Part shown: piece after piece, positions 45,401-59,400 of the stretch
Layout of the letters: each line of letters opens with the position of its first letter
How positions within the stretch are numbered: position 1 is the stretch's first letter
From: Theobroma cacao
Taxonomy: Eukaryota; Streptophyta; Magnoliopsida; Malvales; Malvaceae
NCBI RefSeq assembly: GCF_000208745.1
Contig: NC_030858.1
Span: forward strand, 17,047,470-17,111,469
Reading direction: 5' to 3'
Length of the DNA: 64,000 bases
Made by a program: the position numbers and the translations under genes
Notes under the pieces: generated by a model
What the model was told of the DNA's origin: nothing
Seen by the model: only the letters and a program-made list of their open reading frames with translations
The model's database searches: none

Positions 45401-47098
45401 GGATATTATTAGATTAATAAATAATATATTTTATTTAATTTTAATTTAAAATATAATTAAAAATATTAAATTAAATATTATTATTATTATTATATATTCA
45501 TAGGCAGACAATAAGATTGAGGTTGGACTCAAGTGTAGGTTTTCAATGTGTCAAGAGAACCTGGTTTGGTCCCATAAACAAGCGACATGTCTATTCATTA
45601 TTCCATAGAGAAAAAGCATTAGTTAGCTTCAAACATATTAGAGAGCAACATGTGTTGAAAAGATAGAGGTGAATTCTTTTCTTTTAAATTGTTGAGGAAA
45701 CTTGGAAAGGATTTGGATTGACATAGAGGACGAATCGGGAGAGAGAATTAGAGGAATTGGAGAGAAAGGCCATGGCCCAGAGCGTGTTAATGATTAATTT
45801 GGTTAAAATCTTCTTTTAATCATATTAAGTGAATGCGTTTTGAAAATTAACCGAATCATAAAAAATAAAATTTTAATCGATTAATCAATTAATAAATTAG
45901 ATTGATTCAGTCGGATATGATGTAATCATTTAATATATTTATATTATTATATAAAAATTATATTTATATATATTATAATTAAATAATTTATATACAAATC
46001 AATTAATTCGATTAATCAAACAAAAGTTTCAAAAAAATAATTGTATTAATTCATTTATAATTTGTTTCTTTTGAATTAATCAAATAATCAAATTAATTTA
46101 ATTATTTTAATAAAAATTTTTTAATTAATTTAATTTTAATCGAAAGGTGCTCACTTTCAATAACTAGGAACAAAAATGGAATTAGAGGTCGATGGAGGGA
46201 AAGACATTTGGAGATACAAGCAAAATAGTGATGGAGAAGGAATAAAGGATACAAAATAAAGATGTAAATACGTAGGGTATTCATTTTTCAATTTCATAGA
46301 AGATATTCGTATCTTATCAAAATTTGAATAAAATCACAAAACATTATAAAATATTGAACCCTATTAATAAAGCATTATCTACGAATTATCCAAATTCGTT
46401 AAATATCCAATTAAATATTTCAAATAATAACGACTAAGAATCATATAAAAATTAATTTTATATTTATTTGTTTACAAAAAAGAATTGATTAAAATGACAA
46501 AGATTATGTGACAGGTAAACAACATAAAAGTTTGAATTTCATAAATTACAAATTTTTGAGATATTATATATAGTATTAATATATATAATACACACAAAAA
46601 AAGTCTGATTGGGAGTAGTGATGAGAAAGAAAGAAAAAGAAAAAAAAAACTAAAAAAGTTTATTTTTTATATAAATATTATTTTTTACCGTATTTCCTTT
46701 GCAAACGTTATTATTCATAAAAGAAGTAATATATATAAATATATGTAATCGGATTTGAGTTTAAGTTATTCTAAGAGTAATACTAGAAGCCTATTCAACT
46801 TTTGAACTCTAATTGGATATTAAAAGTTTATTCAAATTTATCTATAATCGAATATAAAATACTTGAACCTTTTATCTCATCTTCTTTTTTCTTTTTACAT
46901 TAAATTACTAATAAATAAACTTATTATTTAATCTATTCTTTTTCCTCGTTCTTATTTTTTTTTCAATTTTTTGAGAAAAATATTTTTAGAAATTTTTTTT
47001 TGATTTAGGCAATTTCCAAATTGCATATCTTATTTTCAATTTTTTTAATTTACTCGAAATAATTTAATATGTTTTATGAACGATTTGATCTTTCAAAA
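45401..47098. other. Very AT-rich intergenic DNA
   Basis: Runs of ATTAAT-type sequence. 46250-46870 shares phrases (TACTTGAACC, AATATCCAATTAAAT) with the MITE at 40739-41258 and may be a diverged relative. No genes. Confidence 0.4.
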
Positions 47099-47430
47099 TT
47101 ACCATTTAATTTCTTTATTACGTTGTTTATTGATTGAATCATCATTAATACACACACTTAAACAAACATTAAAATAGAAATAATTAATAGTATATTTTAA
47201 ATGCGTAAAGCGCGGAAAACAAACTAATAAAGTGACTGACAGACAGCGGACTTTGATTAACACCGGGAAAAAGGAGTATGATTGGGGTCTTTCTTCTTGA
47301 CACCGCAATTCGATAGCATTTTCTTCGTTTGAAAACATGACACCTGGACCGCCAGAACAGACCACATCCTCCATGGCTTTCTGTTTTTGGAAATGCAATT
47401 TGCCCCCACGTCTTTTCCCCTTTATATAAT
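47099..47430 (-). other. Possible start of a minus-strand gene
   Basis: The minus strand has TATATAAAGG at about 47421-47430 and then GCCATGGAGG with ATG at 47374, a favourable plant start context. The frame begins MEDVVCSGGPGVMFSNEENA and stays open for about 90 codons to 47099, though the part after about 47270 looks non-coding. I do not recognise the protein. It may be exon 1 of an unrecognised or dead gene running leftward. Confidence 0.3.
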
Positions 47431-48069
47431 TACATTGGACACGCACCAAAGACACTCCTTAAAGTTATTTTAAATATTATTTATAATATCTCATATATTA
47501 TATACCAAAATCGGCGCAGATCCAATTATTATGTAAATCAAAGAGGAAAGTATAGAAAGACAGTTGGGCTTTAGACTAAAAGGTAACTTTTACGTAGTAT
47601 ATAATTCCAAATTATTCTTTTAAAACATTTTAGAAAGGCTTTTTGAATTTTACGCGTAGGAACGATCAAGTGTGTTGCTTGGCCTTATGTCTGGCCAGGA
47701 ATTGCGCGGCGTGGTTGTAGCCATCAGACCATGCTACACCCACTCTTACCACGCTTGCATCATTGTATCTTCATCCTCCATTTTCTCGTTTAATTTTTGT
47801 CCTATTTTTTTTATTTAATTTTAAACAATGATCTGTATTTTGATACACGGACAAGATATAATTTTTATATTTATACATTGTCACTTCAATAAATACTGTC
47901 ATTTCATTAATAAAACAAAATTAAAATTTTTTAAAAACTTAAATTAAATATTAAAAGTTTCTTAATAATTAATTAAACAAAAAATAAAGTATTTTTGTCC
48001 AACTACAACTACAAGTTTACTTATCTCTACACTATGATGTTACAAATTGATGAGTCACACCCTTATCTA

Positions 48070-48745
48070 AGAGTGTGTAAAAGATTAGTTTGGTGAACTC
48101 AGTTCTAAAAATCTCAAAATTAAAAAAAACGTAACTCTTTTAAAAAACAAAACTAAATTGAAATATTTGTACTAACCCAAAAATCAAACGTTGAACTATT
48201 TCGGTTAGTTTGATTTAGTTACCAAATACTAACTTTGTAAATATGGAGGGAACAAAATTATGAGGATGTGTATTTTTTGACTGGATTTCATATTGAGATA
48301 TTTTCTTATTTTATTTTTTTAATTAAACAATTAAAAATGAAGAATAAAAAAATTTGTTTTGTTTTTGAAGTCGAAGCTCATATCTTCTTCAACAGCGTCT
48401 GCTTTCAATATATTTGTTTCCTTTAATTAAGACACTGTCAATAGAAATATGAAGTTAATATTATATATTTTGATCTTAGACTTTGCACATGAAAAATATA
48501 TACTTTAATTCCTTAAGGTAGGAAAATCTCAAATTATCCTTGATTATGTAAGTATTACTCAATTTGATTAATTCTATTAGTTTGATTAAGAAAATTCTAA
48601 ATCAAAAATCGAATCGATTAAACTGTTTTAATAGAATTTAATTAACCAAAATAACTAAATATCAAACTAATCGAATTAAAAAAACTAAACTCACTTTGAT
48701 TTAGATCAAATCTTCCATTCGATTTGAATTTGGACACCCCTACCC
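48070..48745. mobile_element. Possible MITE with GGGTGTCCAAAT-type ends
   Basis: The right end AATTTGGACACCCCTACCC and the left GAGTGTGTAAAAGATTAG are weakly inverted. The interior is full of TAATCGA and GGTTAGTTTGATTTAGTTA phrases, some of them inverted between halves. This is common in plant MITEs of this type. Confidence 0.35.
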
Positions 48746-48886
48746 TTACCATACAATTTTGTTAGCATAAACTTATATGGTTTCTTATTAAAAATTTAAA
48801 ACTTGTGCAGTACATGGTATAATCCGAAGAAACTGTAAGATGTCGGTGGTATAATCGAAAATATAAATTTGAAGTCGTTGATAGAT

Positions 48887-48930
48887 TAGCAGCTGTATAA
48901 AAGGAAACTAGCAGCTGTATAAAAGGAAAC
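48887..48930 (+). promoter_or_regulatory. Perfect 22-bp tandem duplication carrying a TATA box
   Basis: A 22-base unit starting TAGCAGCTG and containing TATAAAAGG is repeated exactly, so TATAAAA occurs at 48896-48902 and 48918-48924. It lies ~1.5 kb before the Ca2+-ATPase ATG and ~630 bases before a likely 5' UTR donor, so it could be that gene's core promoter. Confidence 0.5.
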
Positions 48931-49560
48931 TATCTATGATAGCGGAAAATGATCCCCCGCTGGGACCGTTGTAGACGGACGTTTCTATCGCAAGACACTC
49001 GTGTCAATAAATCAAAATCACGCGCTGCCACGTTTAAACTTAGCAAATTTTTCGCTTCTGGGTCGTCACCAAAGCACGGTCCAACCGTCCAATGACAGCT
49101 TTGCTAATCTTTTGCCCCTCCCCCTTCGCGATCCGCAGCTGGCTTAAGGATGCAGTCTCCGTTTGTTAAACCAAAAATTAAGAAAAAAAATAGAAACAAA
49201 AGAGGAAACCACGTTCGCTGTAAATCGGAGTATGCACATTCAGTAGGATCCATTAATTTCCTTTATTTTCTGGCAAAAAAGAAAAAGGCAACTAAATATT
49301 CACATTCTCTTCTTTTTCCTTTCTTTTTTGTTCTTTCCTTTTTTTCAAGTACCAAATCATCGAAGCGTAAGCTTTGATTTCTTGCCTTCATCGTCTATAT
49401 TGTAAGGCTACTGTTTTATTGAAATAGTTTCAGAGGATTTGGAGTAAACTCGAGGGGAAGCTACGAGAAGCGTAAGGAGAAAAAGAAGAGAAGAAGCCAA
49501 AGAAGCAACAAGTGCTTTCGGCGTTTTGTTATAGTCATAGAGAAGAGAACCGTAACGCAG

Positions 49561-50210
49561 GTACAGTTGATAAAAAAAAAACGCCATTTCTCTTTCTTGT
49601 TTGATGTTTTTGTTTTCGTTATTCGAAAAAAAGCCGTACATGGTTGGACGGCTCGGCGGTCGGTTTGTCTTCTTCTTCTCCCCTCGTCTCTTGTTTAATA
49701 AGAGACGGTTGAAGTAAGTTATACGAGGCGCTTTTCGGTGCGTAAATCAAAGACCGCCTTCGTTACTGTGGACTGCTTCTTTTAATATATTCTTATTAAT
49801 TAATAATATATTTTATTAATTAATAAGAAAGAAAAAGAAAAAGAAAAAGAAATGGTTTGGAGTTGTGAGGCTGCGTCGGTTTTCTCGTGAGTGGTTTTCC
49901 GAAAAAAATAAAAAGAAAAACTGTGTTGAGTGCTCCCCGTAAAATATTACTTTTTATCCTCACTAAGTCGCAATGTTTTCGAAGTTAGTAAAATACCCAT
50001 TACTGAAAGGGGAAGGCCAACCGGTAAACCTAGAACTTACCTTCTTTAGTTGATGGGATGGGTTTTCCACTAACTAATTCTATTGTTGTTTGGAACATAG
50101 GAAAAGAAGAGAAAAATCTCTAATCAGTTTAGTTTTTGTTATTTCTAAGCTTTGCAAGCAGACCAGTATTGGTATAAGCCAAAATAGTAGTAGGATTTGA
50201 ATTTTTACAG
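49561..50210 (+). other. Likely 5' UTR intron of the Ca2+-ATPase gene
   Basis: GTAACGCAG|GTACAG at 49552-49566 is a good donor, and GAATTTTTACAG|GGCGAG at 50199-50216 is a good acceptor. The flanks are purine-rich leader-like DNA. Inferred from splice signals only; a minus-strand frame at 49408-49641 overlaps it but has no family match. Confidence 0.4.
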
Positions 50211-50345
50211 GGCGAGAAATTGGAGATTTATTAACAAAGAAGATCCCTGCAATCTCTCCTTTTTGTCTTTATTCCAAATCGCATAAGAGAGAGAGGGAAA
50301 AGTTTAGAGAGACGAATCGGTAAATCGAAGAGGCGAGAGCTTGAA

Positions 50346-50366
50346 ATGAAAACAAAGTTTTTGTGA
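50346..50366 (+). promoter_or_regulatory. uORF 1
   Basis: ATG…TGA, 6 codons before the stop, in the leader of the Ca2+-ATPase gene. It is the first ATG after the likely 5' UTR acceptor. Confidence 0.6.
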
Positions 50367-50373
50367 ATATTGA

Positions 50374-50406
50374 ATGAAAGATAATACTAGTGATAGTGAG
50401 AAATAG
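50374..50406 (+). promoter_or_regulatory. uORF 2
   Basis: ATG…TAG, 10 codons before the stop, beginning 7 bases after uORF 1 ends. Confidence 0.6.
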
Positions 50407-50409
50407 AGA

Positions 50410-50445
50410 ATGACGGTGCCATCTCTCCTGCGACACACAGAGTGA
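50410..50445 (+). promoter_or_regulatory. uORF 3, stop overlaps the main start
   Basis: ATG…TGA encoding MTVPSLLRHTE. The last A of its TGA is the first A of the main ATG (TGATG at 50443-50447). Such an overlap usually allows reinitiation or makes main-frame translation depend on the uORF. Confidence 0.65.
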
Positions 50446-53400
50446 TGAGTAGCTTATTCAAGGGGTCGCCTTACCGGCGGCCGAATGACGTGGAGGCCGG
50501 AAGCAGCCGCTCCGTCCACTCCGACAACGAAGACGATGAGTTTTCCGCTGGTCCTTTTGACATCACCAGTACTAAGAATGCTCCCATCGAACGTCTCCGC
50601 CGTTGGAGGGTAATGCCCTAATTTCTCTCTATTTTGTGTAAAAAATTTGGATATATTCAATGCTTTGTTAAGTGATGCTGATTATTACTTTATGCTTTTG
50701 ATTTTAATGGTCTTGGGCTACTAATTTTGGGCGTACGGAGAATAAATTAACACATTATATTGCCCCTGGATTAACTCTCTCATATTCCTTCATAAAATAG
50801 TAATAAAAAAAATAAAAAGAACAGATGAGAGCTGCATAACCTTCCCGACTGCAAGGGTTTAATACTGCTTGGGGTTGTTCATGCAAATAAATCAAGAGGG
50901 AAACTGAACTTCCATTCTCTCATAAGCTTGTTCTCATCCCCTACCCTCAATTTCTTTCACTTTTTGTTTTTATTTCTTTTTTTCTTCTCTCTCTTTCGCT
51001 CTTTTTTTGGGCCTTTTCCATTCTGTTCGAGCCATAGAAGTTTTGATTGGTTTCACCTGTCTTTCATAGAGCAATTTTTTGATTGTTTTGCTGTCTTGAT
51101 CCGGTCTTGTTGCTTTTTCTACTTGCTTTATGGTTTTTGCTTTTTTCTGATTAAAAAGTTAACAAAAAAAAAAGAAAAGAAAAGGAAATCATACAAAGCA
51201 TTGCAATTGATTAAAATGCAACACCAATTTTAGCATAATTATTCTACATATTTGTATTTTGTTCTTAAAAATACATGTTTTTTAATGTTAAAAATTCTCT
51301 TCACTTTGTATTCTAACACCCTTTTAGTGTTTTTTTTTTGTTTGCTGTTGGAAGTGAATATGAGGTAGTGAAAAAAATAAGTAAAACGGTACCCTAATGA
51401 GTCAGCTTAGGATGGCAAGTGAGATAGTTGTGTAAAAATAGGCTATATTTTTACAAAATCAACTGTAGAAACAAGTAGCAATAGGAAGGAGTTTCACCCA
51501 AGACAGCTTAGGACTCTTGGCCCGTTAATTTTGGGATTTGTTTTTCATTTTACATCTCTACTTCTCCCCTGTTTACAATCAATAAAATTTGAAAACCTGT
51601 GTTTGTTCTAATTTTCTAAAAAGTAGACAACTGTTTTAGGTTGTTTTTCTTTTTTTTCTCCTTAAAACTAGAAAACAAGGCTTGTCAAATACCTTATTTT
51701 ATTAAATTATATGTAAAGAAAATGCAAGATTGACAATGGAAACTATTTTTCTGGAACTAAGTGGGCCCTAAAAATTGGGACAACCTCCCTAAAATACCCC
51801 ATCTTCAAATAAATGAATCAAAGAAAAACCTCTTCTTTAGCAACTAAGTAAACTTACGGCTGTTTCAAAACAGACAATTAATGCGATACCCTATCTGGCA
51901 CAATCCTGCTCCAGTAAACTTAAATGGCTGCTATTTTGCTTCTGCACCTAATATTTAAGTTTTATGATTTAGTTTTTTTGGCATTATTGAAGGTTTGCAT
52001 TCCTTTGCTCTTGAATTTGATGTTTTTCTGTGCTTGAGTTTGGCCTTGTTTTGATGTTTGCACTTCAGAATTTTATGTTTGCTTTATCAAATAGATTTAG
52101 CTGCTCCCAATTTGCTTTCTAGTCTTCTTAGAATAATGTTGAGGTTAATTATCATGTTGGTTTTAACTTATTTTTTTTTTCTTTTAGGAAAATTCTTTGA
52201 ACTAGATGCTTTTGAGTAGCACCATTTCTTCTCGCAAAATTTTATTTGAAAACTATCTACTATGTAGTGGAAATCTCCTAGTTGCTAGTGAGCATTGTCA
52301 CTTGGTGGTTTGAGCCTAGTTGCTTTTTCTGATATAGTTGGGTTTCTAGTCTTTTCCTTATTTCTTAGAAAGTGATAATTGTCATAGGTTCTGAATGGTG
52401 ACTTAATAAATTGTCTTTTGTAGCAAGCTGCACTGGTGCTTAATGCTTCTCGTCGATTTAGATATACCTTGGACTTGAAAAAGGAAGAAGAGAAGAAGCA
52501 GATATTAAGGAAGATCAGAGCACATGCGCAAGCTATACGAGTATGCTATCCTTGATTGAGTAGTGTTCTTTATGGGATTGAGGTTGAAGCTTTCTCCTCT
52601 AATTTTTTGTTTTTGGCTATATTAGGCTGCATATCTTTTCCAACAAGCCGGTGAACGAGTAAATGGTACTTATTCTGCTTATCTTATACTCAGCCCAGTA
52701 GAATGATTTGTAAGGATAGTGCTTATGTTTTATAGCTTTGGTTTGATATTCTATTCTTGCATTGTTGCCGTGTCAGCAGGTTCATCCAATCGAGATTCCG
52801 CTATGTGTTGTCATTACTCTTTACTACCTTGCTTCATATTCTACCTGCATGTCTTTTTTCTTGTTTTTTTTGGTCTTTTTGAACTTAATTTTTTATATGT
52901 TCCAGATTTCTTCCCTTTCTTCTGTTGAGACATAAAATATTTCTCATATTTTCATATGAGTTATTTATACTTTTCATTCTTCAAATGGTGGTCAACCTAG
53001 AATTTAGGCTTGTCATATCTTAGTATCTCTGTTGCTTTTGTGCATTTTATTGTTTATCTATGGGATTTTTTGGTTTACAATTTGAGTCACCCAAATCTGG
53101 AATACAGATTGCTGGGTGAAAGAGAACAAGAATAACTGAGAAAAGAAAAGAAAAGAGAGGCATGAAGAACTGGTGGAGAGAAAGGGCAAGAGAAGAGGAT
53201 TTGACTGAGAAAAGGAGAGAGATGCTTTGGTCAAAAAAAAAAGAAAAAGAAAAAGAAAAGACAAAAATTCAAGGAAATTGATAATAACGGTTAGGTGCAC
53301 AAATTAACTTTTTTGTTGATATTGTGTTTTAAGTAGGCTTCAGGCTCATTAATTGCTATGTAGTTCACTTCAGATGTACCTCATTCTCAACATTTCCCTT

Positions 53401-56400
53401 TAATATTCTTTGATATAGTTAGCCAATCAAATTCTTTAGTAGTTGGCGCAAATAAAAAAACTGCTTCTGAAATTGACCGTTTCTTATTTGCCTCTTAAAA
53501 TAATTTAGATGTACCAAAAGCACTAAATAAGATGTAATGTTGATTGCTTTCTTTCTACATTCATATAAAGCGTTGATTTTTAAAATATCTGTATACTTGT
53601 ATGTTTACATAGAAATGTACTTATGAAATAAAAAAAACACCTATGTTTATCACCAAATAACTTAGATAATGTTTTAAAGTGTGCGGGGACATGAGTTAGC
53701 AAACCAAGCCTATCCCCTTGTTCCATGGCACTAACTATGTCATTTACCCCGTCCCCTAACCTGTAGATGATCTGAGACATGCTGCACTTTTGAAGACTAT
53801 GGTTAGGATTGACTTTTTAATACCTATCTAGATCTATCTCTGTAAAAGTCATTGTTGGTTTTTGTTGACACTTTGTTATTTTCTTTTTTTGATATCCAAT
53901 ACTATTAAATATCTAGTGTTGTCCAGTCTTTGTAACTCTTTCTATTACCTTGTTACATTTTGTGTACTTCTTGTTTCTTCAGAGATGCCATAGAGTTGAA
54001 TTAGCCATTTGATTTGAGATAGTAATTGTTTGAGAAGGGCTAAACGAAAGCAGCATTTATTGATTAAATGAAATGATAATGCATTTGCAAATTTCATATC
54101 TAAGAAAAACTGCCGTCTTGATATTATATCATAATTCATTAATCGATGTTCATATAAAACAACCTCTTGGGTAAAATCTTACTAACATAGCTTTTGTTTT
54201 TCTGTGGCCAAGCCTTTCCTTCAAACAAACTCTGCTGATCAATTCCTCTGTTTTTTGCCGTCTTTCATCTAGACTAGTATCTATATTAATGAATACTATG
54301 TATAAAGCCATTGATCAAGTTGGTTTTGACCAACTTGAGCTTTTTATTAGCATTACATATAAGTTGATACTATTTTAGCTTTCTTTTAGGTAATGTATCT
54401 TACTGTGTTGCATGTAATTTATCACAAAAAATATGGTTTTTTAAGAATGTTGTATTATGTGTTTTACCCACTGCTTTTTGGTGGTGCAACTGCTTATAAA
54501 GCTTATTGTTTTGATTTAGATGTTTATCACAGTGCTTTGATTTTGCAGGGATTCCAATTCCACACCCACCTGCTGGCGGTGATTTTGGAATTGGACCAGA
54601 GCAACTTGCTTCAGTGACTAGGGATCACAATCTTAATGCTCTGCAGGAATATGGAGGGGCAAGTTTATGAAAATAAAACTTGCTGATTAATATATATATA
54701 TGTTTTTTAATGATTTTCCACTTATCTTAGGTTTATATGTTTGTTGTGTTTTTAAATCAGGCTAATGGGCTGTCAGAGTTGCTGAAAACAAATTTGGAGA
54801 AAGGGATTCATGGAGATGACACTGATTTACTGAAACGGAGGAATGCATTTGGTTCAAACACATACCCTCGGAAAAAAGGAAGAAGTTTTTGGGTACATCT
54901 CAGTTTCCATTTGTCTTTCTTGTATTTTTTTTTTGGTTCCCTCCTGTTCATATTCTGTTTGTATGCTTATAAATTTAATTTTGTTTAGTTTTTGTTCTGT
55001 GAATGGAATATTTATGATCCATTACCTTTACTTTTTTGCACACAGAGGTTTGTCTGGGAAGCTTGCCAAGATCTTACTTTGATAATTTTGGTGGTAGCTG
55101 CTGTAGCTTCTCTGGCTTTGGGGATAAAGACAGAGGTGAGCTTTCTTATGCATGTTTAATTACATTGTATTTTTATTTTCATGAGCAAATGTTGCTAAGT
55201 TATGATTATAATTCTTTTCCTTTTTTCCTTTCGAGATGCAATAAAATTATTTTTTATAATTTGATAATATTACTGTATTGATAAAAGCAACACTATGCAT
55301 ATGTAAATAACACAATCGGAAGAGACATCTTTTGTTTCATAAAATCATAAGGAGGATATTCATAATGCTGGTCTACTGTGACATGACTTCATAGATTTAT
55401 GTTGTGTTCTTCATTGATGTGTGACATGGTTTCTGAGACTAGAATGTCATGAGGTTGTAAGTATATATTCAACTAGTTACTAACATGAGGTCAGCAATTG
55501 GGTTTTTGGTTGGCAAACCTCACTTTTTTACATCATGAGGTCAGCACTGAAATTTATGACTGGTGAATAGAAGTCTTTAATATATATGTTCAAAGCATAT
55601 TGTACATTATCTCTGCATTAAGTATGGGACTCAAGCAAATGCCAAAATTTCTTCAGGCATGAGTATTGCATAATATCAATTTCTTTGTTGTGACCAACAA
55701 AATATGTACCCTCTGCATCAGTTTTTTTGTTTGAAGTAGATATTTTCTTCTTCAAGCTGTTTGTGTTGTTCTACGTAACTAGGCCTTTTAAATAAGAATT
55801 TTCAGTTTTCATATATGCTGTCATTTTCATTTTCAGGGTCCCAAGGAAGGCTGGTATGATGGGGGTAGCATAGCATTTGCAGTTATACTTGTTATTGTTG
55901 TGACAGGTACTGAACTGATTGTGTAAAGTTGTTGCAGTTTTTGGCATGATACATAAAAATATACACTTTTTTTGTTGTTAATCTTTCCCTTTGTTCTACT
56001 TGATTCTATTTAACTACTCATTTTTGAAAGCATTGCTGGAAATTGTTGATTGAATCAATATATGTAATTTCAGTTAATAAATCCCTCTGGTAGATGAACT
56101 TAATACACTGATGCAGATATTTTGCATTTTGCCTTTTAATTAGTAGTATGTGATTACAAAGTTCATTTTTAGGCGTGCATTCTTTGCAATAAGATTATTT
56201 CTGCATTCTTAAATCATTTTAGTAGTTAGCTCAACTTTAAAGCTAAGCAAAAAGATTGTCCTTTTAGTGCTTAATTGACATGTGAAACAAGGCTAGTGTC
56301 TTGTACTGCAACTGTAACTTCCCAAAACCATGCAGTTATGTGGTGCCAAGGCTACTTATAGTCAAGGACAGCCTTTCTTGTTCTTGTTTTCCTTTTGGGA

Positions 56401-59400
56401 TATCTGTTTTCTGCCTCTGTTACAAACAAACCTGTCAACCTCACTCACACGATTCTTGTGTCATACACTTGGGCTACCATTGTGCTTGGAGTTTAGTCCT
56501 AGTTACCCAACAAGATAGACCACAATGCAATGAAAAACTTGGGATATCACCAACCTGTTGCCAAGCCAAAACAGTGAGTGGCATGGGCTTCTACCCTATG
56601 TTAGTAACTCCTGTCCTGAATTTATGCTGTATATCATACTTATTTGATTTTCTTTTTTTTGTTACGTAGGCTTTGAGCTACACAAATGGAAGTAATCTCT
56701 GGTCCTATACACTCCCATCATCTTCTTAGTAAGATTTGAACTTAAGAGTTAAAGAGTTTTAGCTGCTAAATAAAGCTAGGAGAAACTGAACCATGTGGAA
56801 AAACCACCGAACTTGACTTTAAAAGTCAATGACGAGAACCTGTCCTGACTCTTAACCTGAACAAATACGAACCCAGAGTACCAACACAAATATGAAATGA
56901 CCCTAAACTTATTTTGAGCATAAAACATATTCTTTTCTCATTTAAAATTTCAATTTAACTAGAATTGATAGTTATAATGATTATTCTTTTGGTACATGGG
57001 ATTACATAATGGGAGGTAACCCTCTCCCATCCCATAAATCCAACCCTGCTCTCTCAGGATTCAAACTTCAGACCTCCAAATTGGAGTCTCAAGTTCAAAC
57101 AATTGGTGTGTTTCTATGAATGATAATGATGCCATGAGGAATAACCATATAGCAACTAATATTTGCCAAAAATTTATCTATTCCTTGCTAAGCCTTGTTG
57201 GTAAGTGCATTTGATAATCAATATTCGTTAGTAAGGGTGTATGGCAATTGAAGTTTGCATTATCTTATGTTATGGCTTATTTTAGATCTTGTTTTTGAAT
57301 TTTCATCCCCATCTTCTAAGTGTGGATTGGTTGAGCATCAAGCCACAAATGTAGAAACAGAGTTTTTGTATTCTTTTTTTTTGAAGTTCTTATTACTCCA
57401 ATTTAAGTGTTGATGTTGCTGCATGTTTTAATACTGGGTGTATAATTTTTTATATCATGCCTTTTTAAATCTGCAGCTATTAGTGACTATAAACAATCTC
57501 TTCAGTTCCAAAAACTAGATGAGGAGAAGAGAAACATACATTTGGAGGTAGGTTTCCACTGGTTAACAATTGATATGATTATAAACATTATTCTTTTGGA
57601 CTTTATGTTTGAATGCTACATGGCAGGTTGTTAGAGGAGGTAGAAGAGTTGAAATTTCGATATATGATATTGTTGTTGGTGATGTTGTACCCCTCAACAT
57701 TGGTGATCAGGTATGTGGCTCTAGTTCATGCCTTTCACTTCTATTATCCTTTTAAATGCAGTGTTTGGCTGGAATTTTTAAATCTGCCTTTTAGGTCCCT
57801 GCTGATGGAATTTTAATCTCTGGTCACTCTCTGGCAATAGATGAATCTAGCATGACTGGAGAGAGTGATATTGTAAGCCTTAAAATCCTTAGTGCTATTT
57901 AATGATATGCTTATTCTATGCATGCTTGCAAATTGCAATTTCATCTTGTTTCAAAAAAAAGAAAAAAAGAAAATTGCTATTACACCTTGTTGCAGGTTCA
58001 CAAAGATACCAAGCAACCTTTTCTAATGTCTGGCTGCAAAGTGGCAGATGGAAGTGGCATTATGCTGGTAAATTTTAGGACTTGTCTTCTTTATTCTTGT
58101 ACCTTCCCTTTTTATCATTGTATTGTGTATGCGGCAATCAGCCTGTTCAAACTTTTAGTATTCACTTTACACACAGTGTCTTAAAGGTATTAGAACTTAA
58201 TTTAATAAAATCTGCTGTTCCTCGCAACTAACTGTATTTGTGTATTTGGTGTACATGGGCAACATTCTTAATACTCACCTACATTTTCACCAAAATCATT
58301 TAGGCTGCATTTTTTGCTGTTTTCCTTTGTAACAGATGCATATGATGTTCTCTTTTACTATCTTATATTTGTCTATTCACATTGATAACTTGTAGACTGT
58401 TACATTCTAATCTTGTTTCTGATAAATTGAAGTATGCACTGAAACCTTGTATCTGTTTATAGCTCAAATAAGTATTCTCTCTGTTTAATTCCCAGGTAAC
58501 TGGGGTCGGGGTTAATACTGAATGGGGTTTGCTCATGGCTAATCTGTCAGAAGACACTGGTGAAGAAACGCCCTTGCAGGTTTCTGTTTCCCCATGATGG
58601 TAATTGATGAAGTTTTAGGCTTTACTTGTTATGTTTACCTTGATTTAATGTTTATAGGTACGTTTGAATGGAGTTGCGACTTTCATCGGTTTTGTTGGAC
58701 TCAGTGTAGCTTTTGCAGTCTTGGTTGTCCTTTTAGTTAGGTAACTCAGATTTTGGCTTAATGACAATCTTTTCATTCTTTCCACTCTATTTTTAAGTCT
58801 CCTTGGCCATTTGATATTCATCTTAGAACTTTGGATTCACTCAGGTACTTCACTGGTCATACCAAAGACGAAAGTGGAAAAAAGCAGTTTGTTGCGGGCA
58901 AGACTAGTGGGGGCGATGCTGTAGATGGAGCCATTAAGATTATCACTGTCGCAGTATGTGCTCCTTGTTTATCACCCTTTGTCCAAATGCATGTCTGTAT
59001 GTGCACACTTAACTGGATATTTGTTCTGGCATGTATGACTAATATCGAATGATGTAGGTTACTATTGTGGTTGTTGCGGTGCCTGAAGGGCTTCCGTTAG
59101 CTGTCACATTAACGTAAGTTTGCTTTATGTAAAAGTACTTTGAATTTCCAGAATTGCTTTGTTTCTCTAGTTGTAGTGTTTTTAATGTATACTTTGATTT
59201 TGGGTTGCATTTTTTCAGTTGTTCCTTATCTCTAGCCCACGTTTTGTCAGCTGTCTTTTTTCTTCCCCATGTCAACCTGTCTCCTTTTGGTTTTGTTTAT
59301 TTGTTTTACTTAAAATTTACTGTGGTAATAACTCATGGTGACACTTTGTTGTGTGAATGCCAAATATCTCTTCTTCCATCTTATCTTGAAGATGCTGCAG

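Noticed and set aside
49408..49641. Minus-strand frame with a good ATGGC context and a hydrophobic segment
   Set aside because: No family recognised, overlaps the likely leader exon and 5' UTR intron of the Ca2+-ATPase gene; too weak to call a gene.
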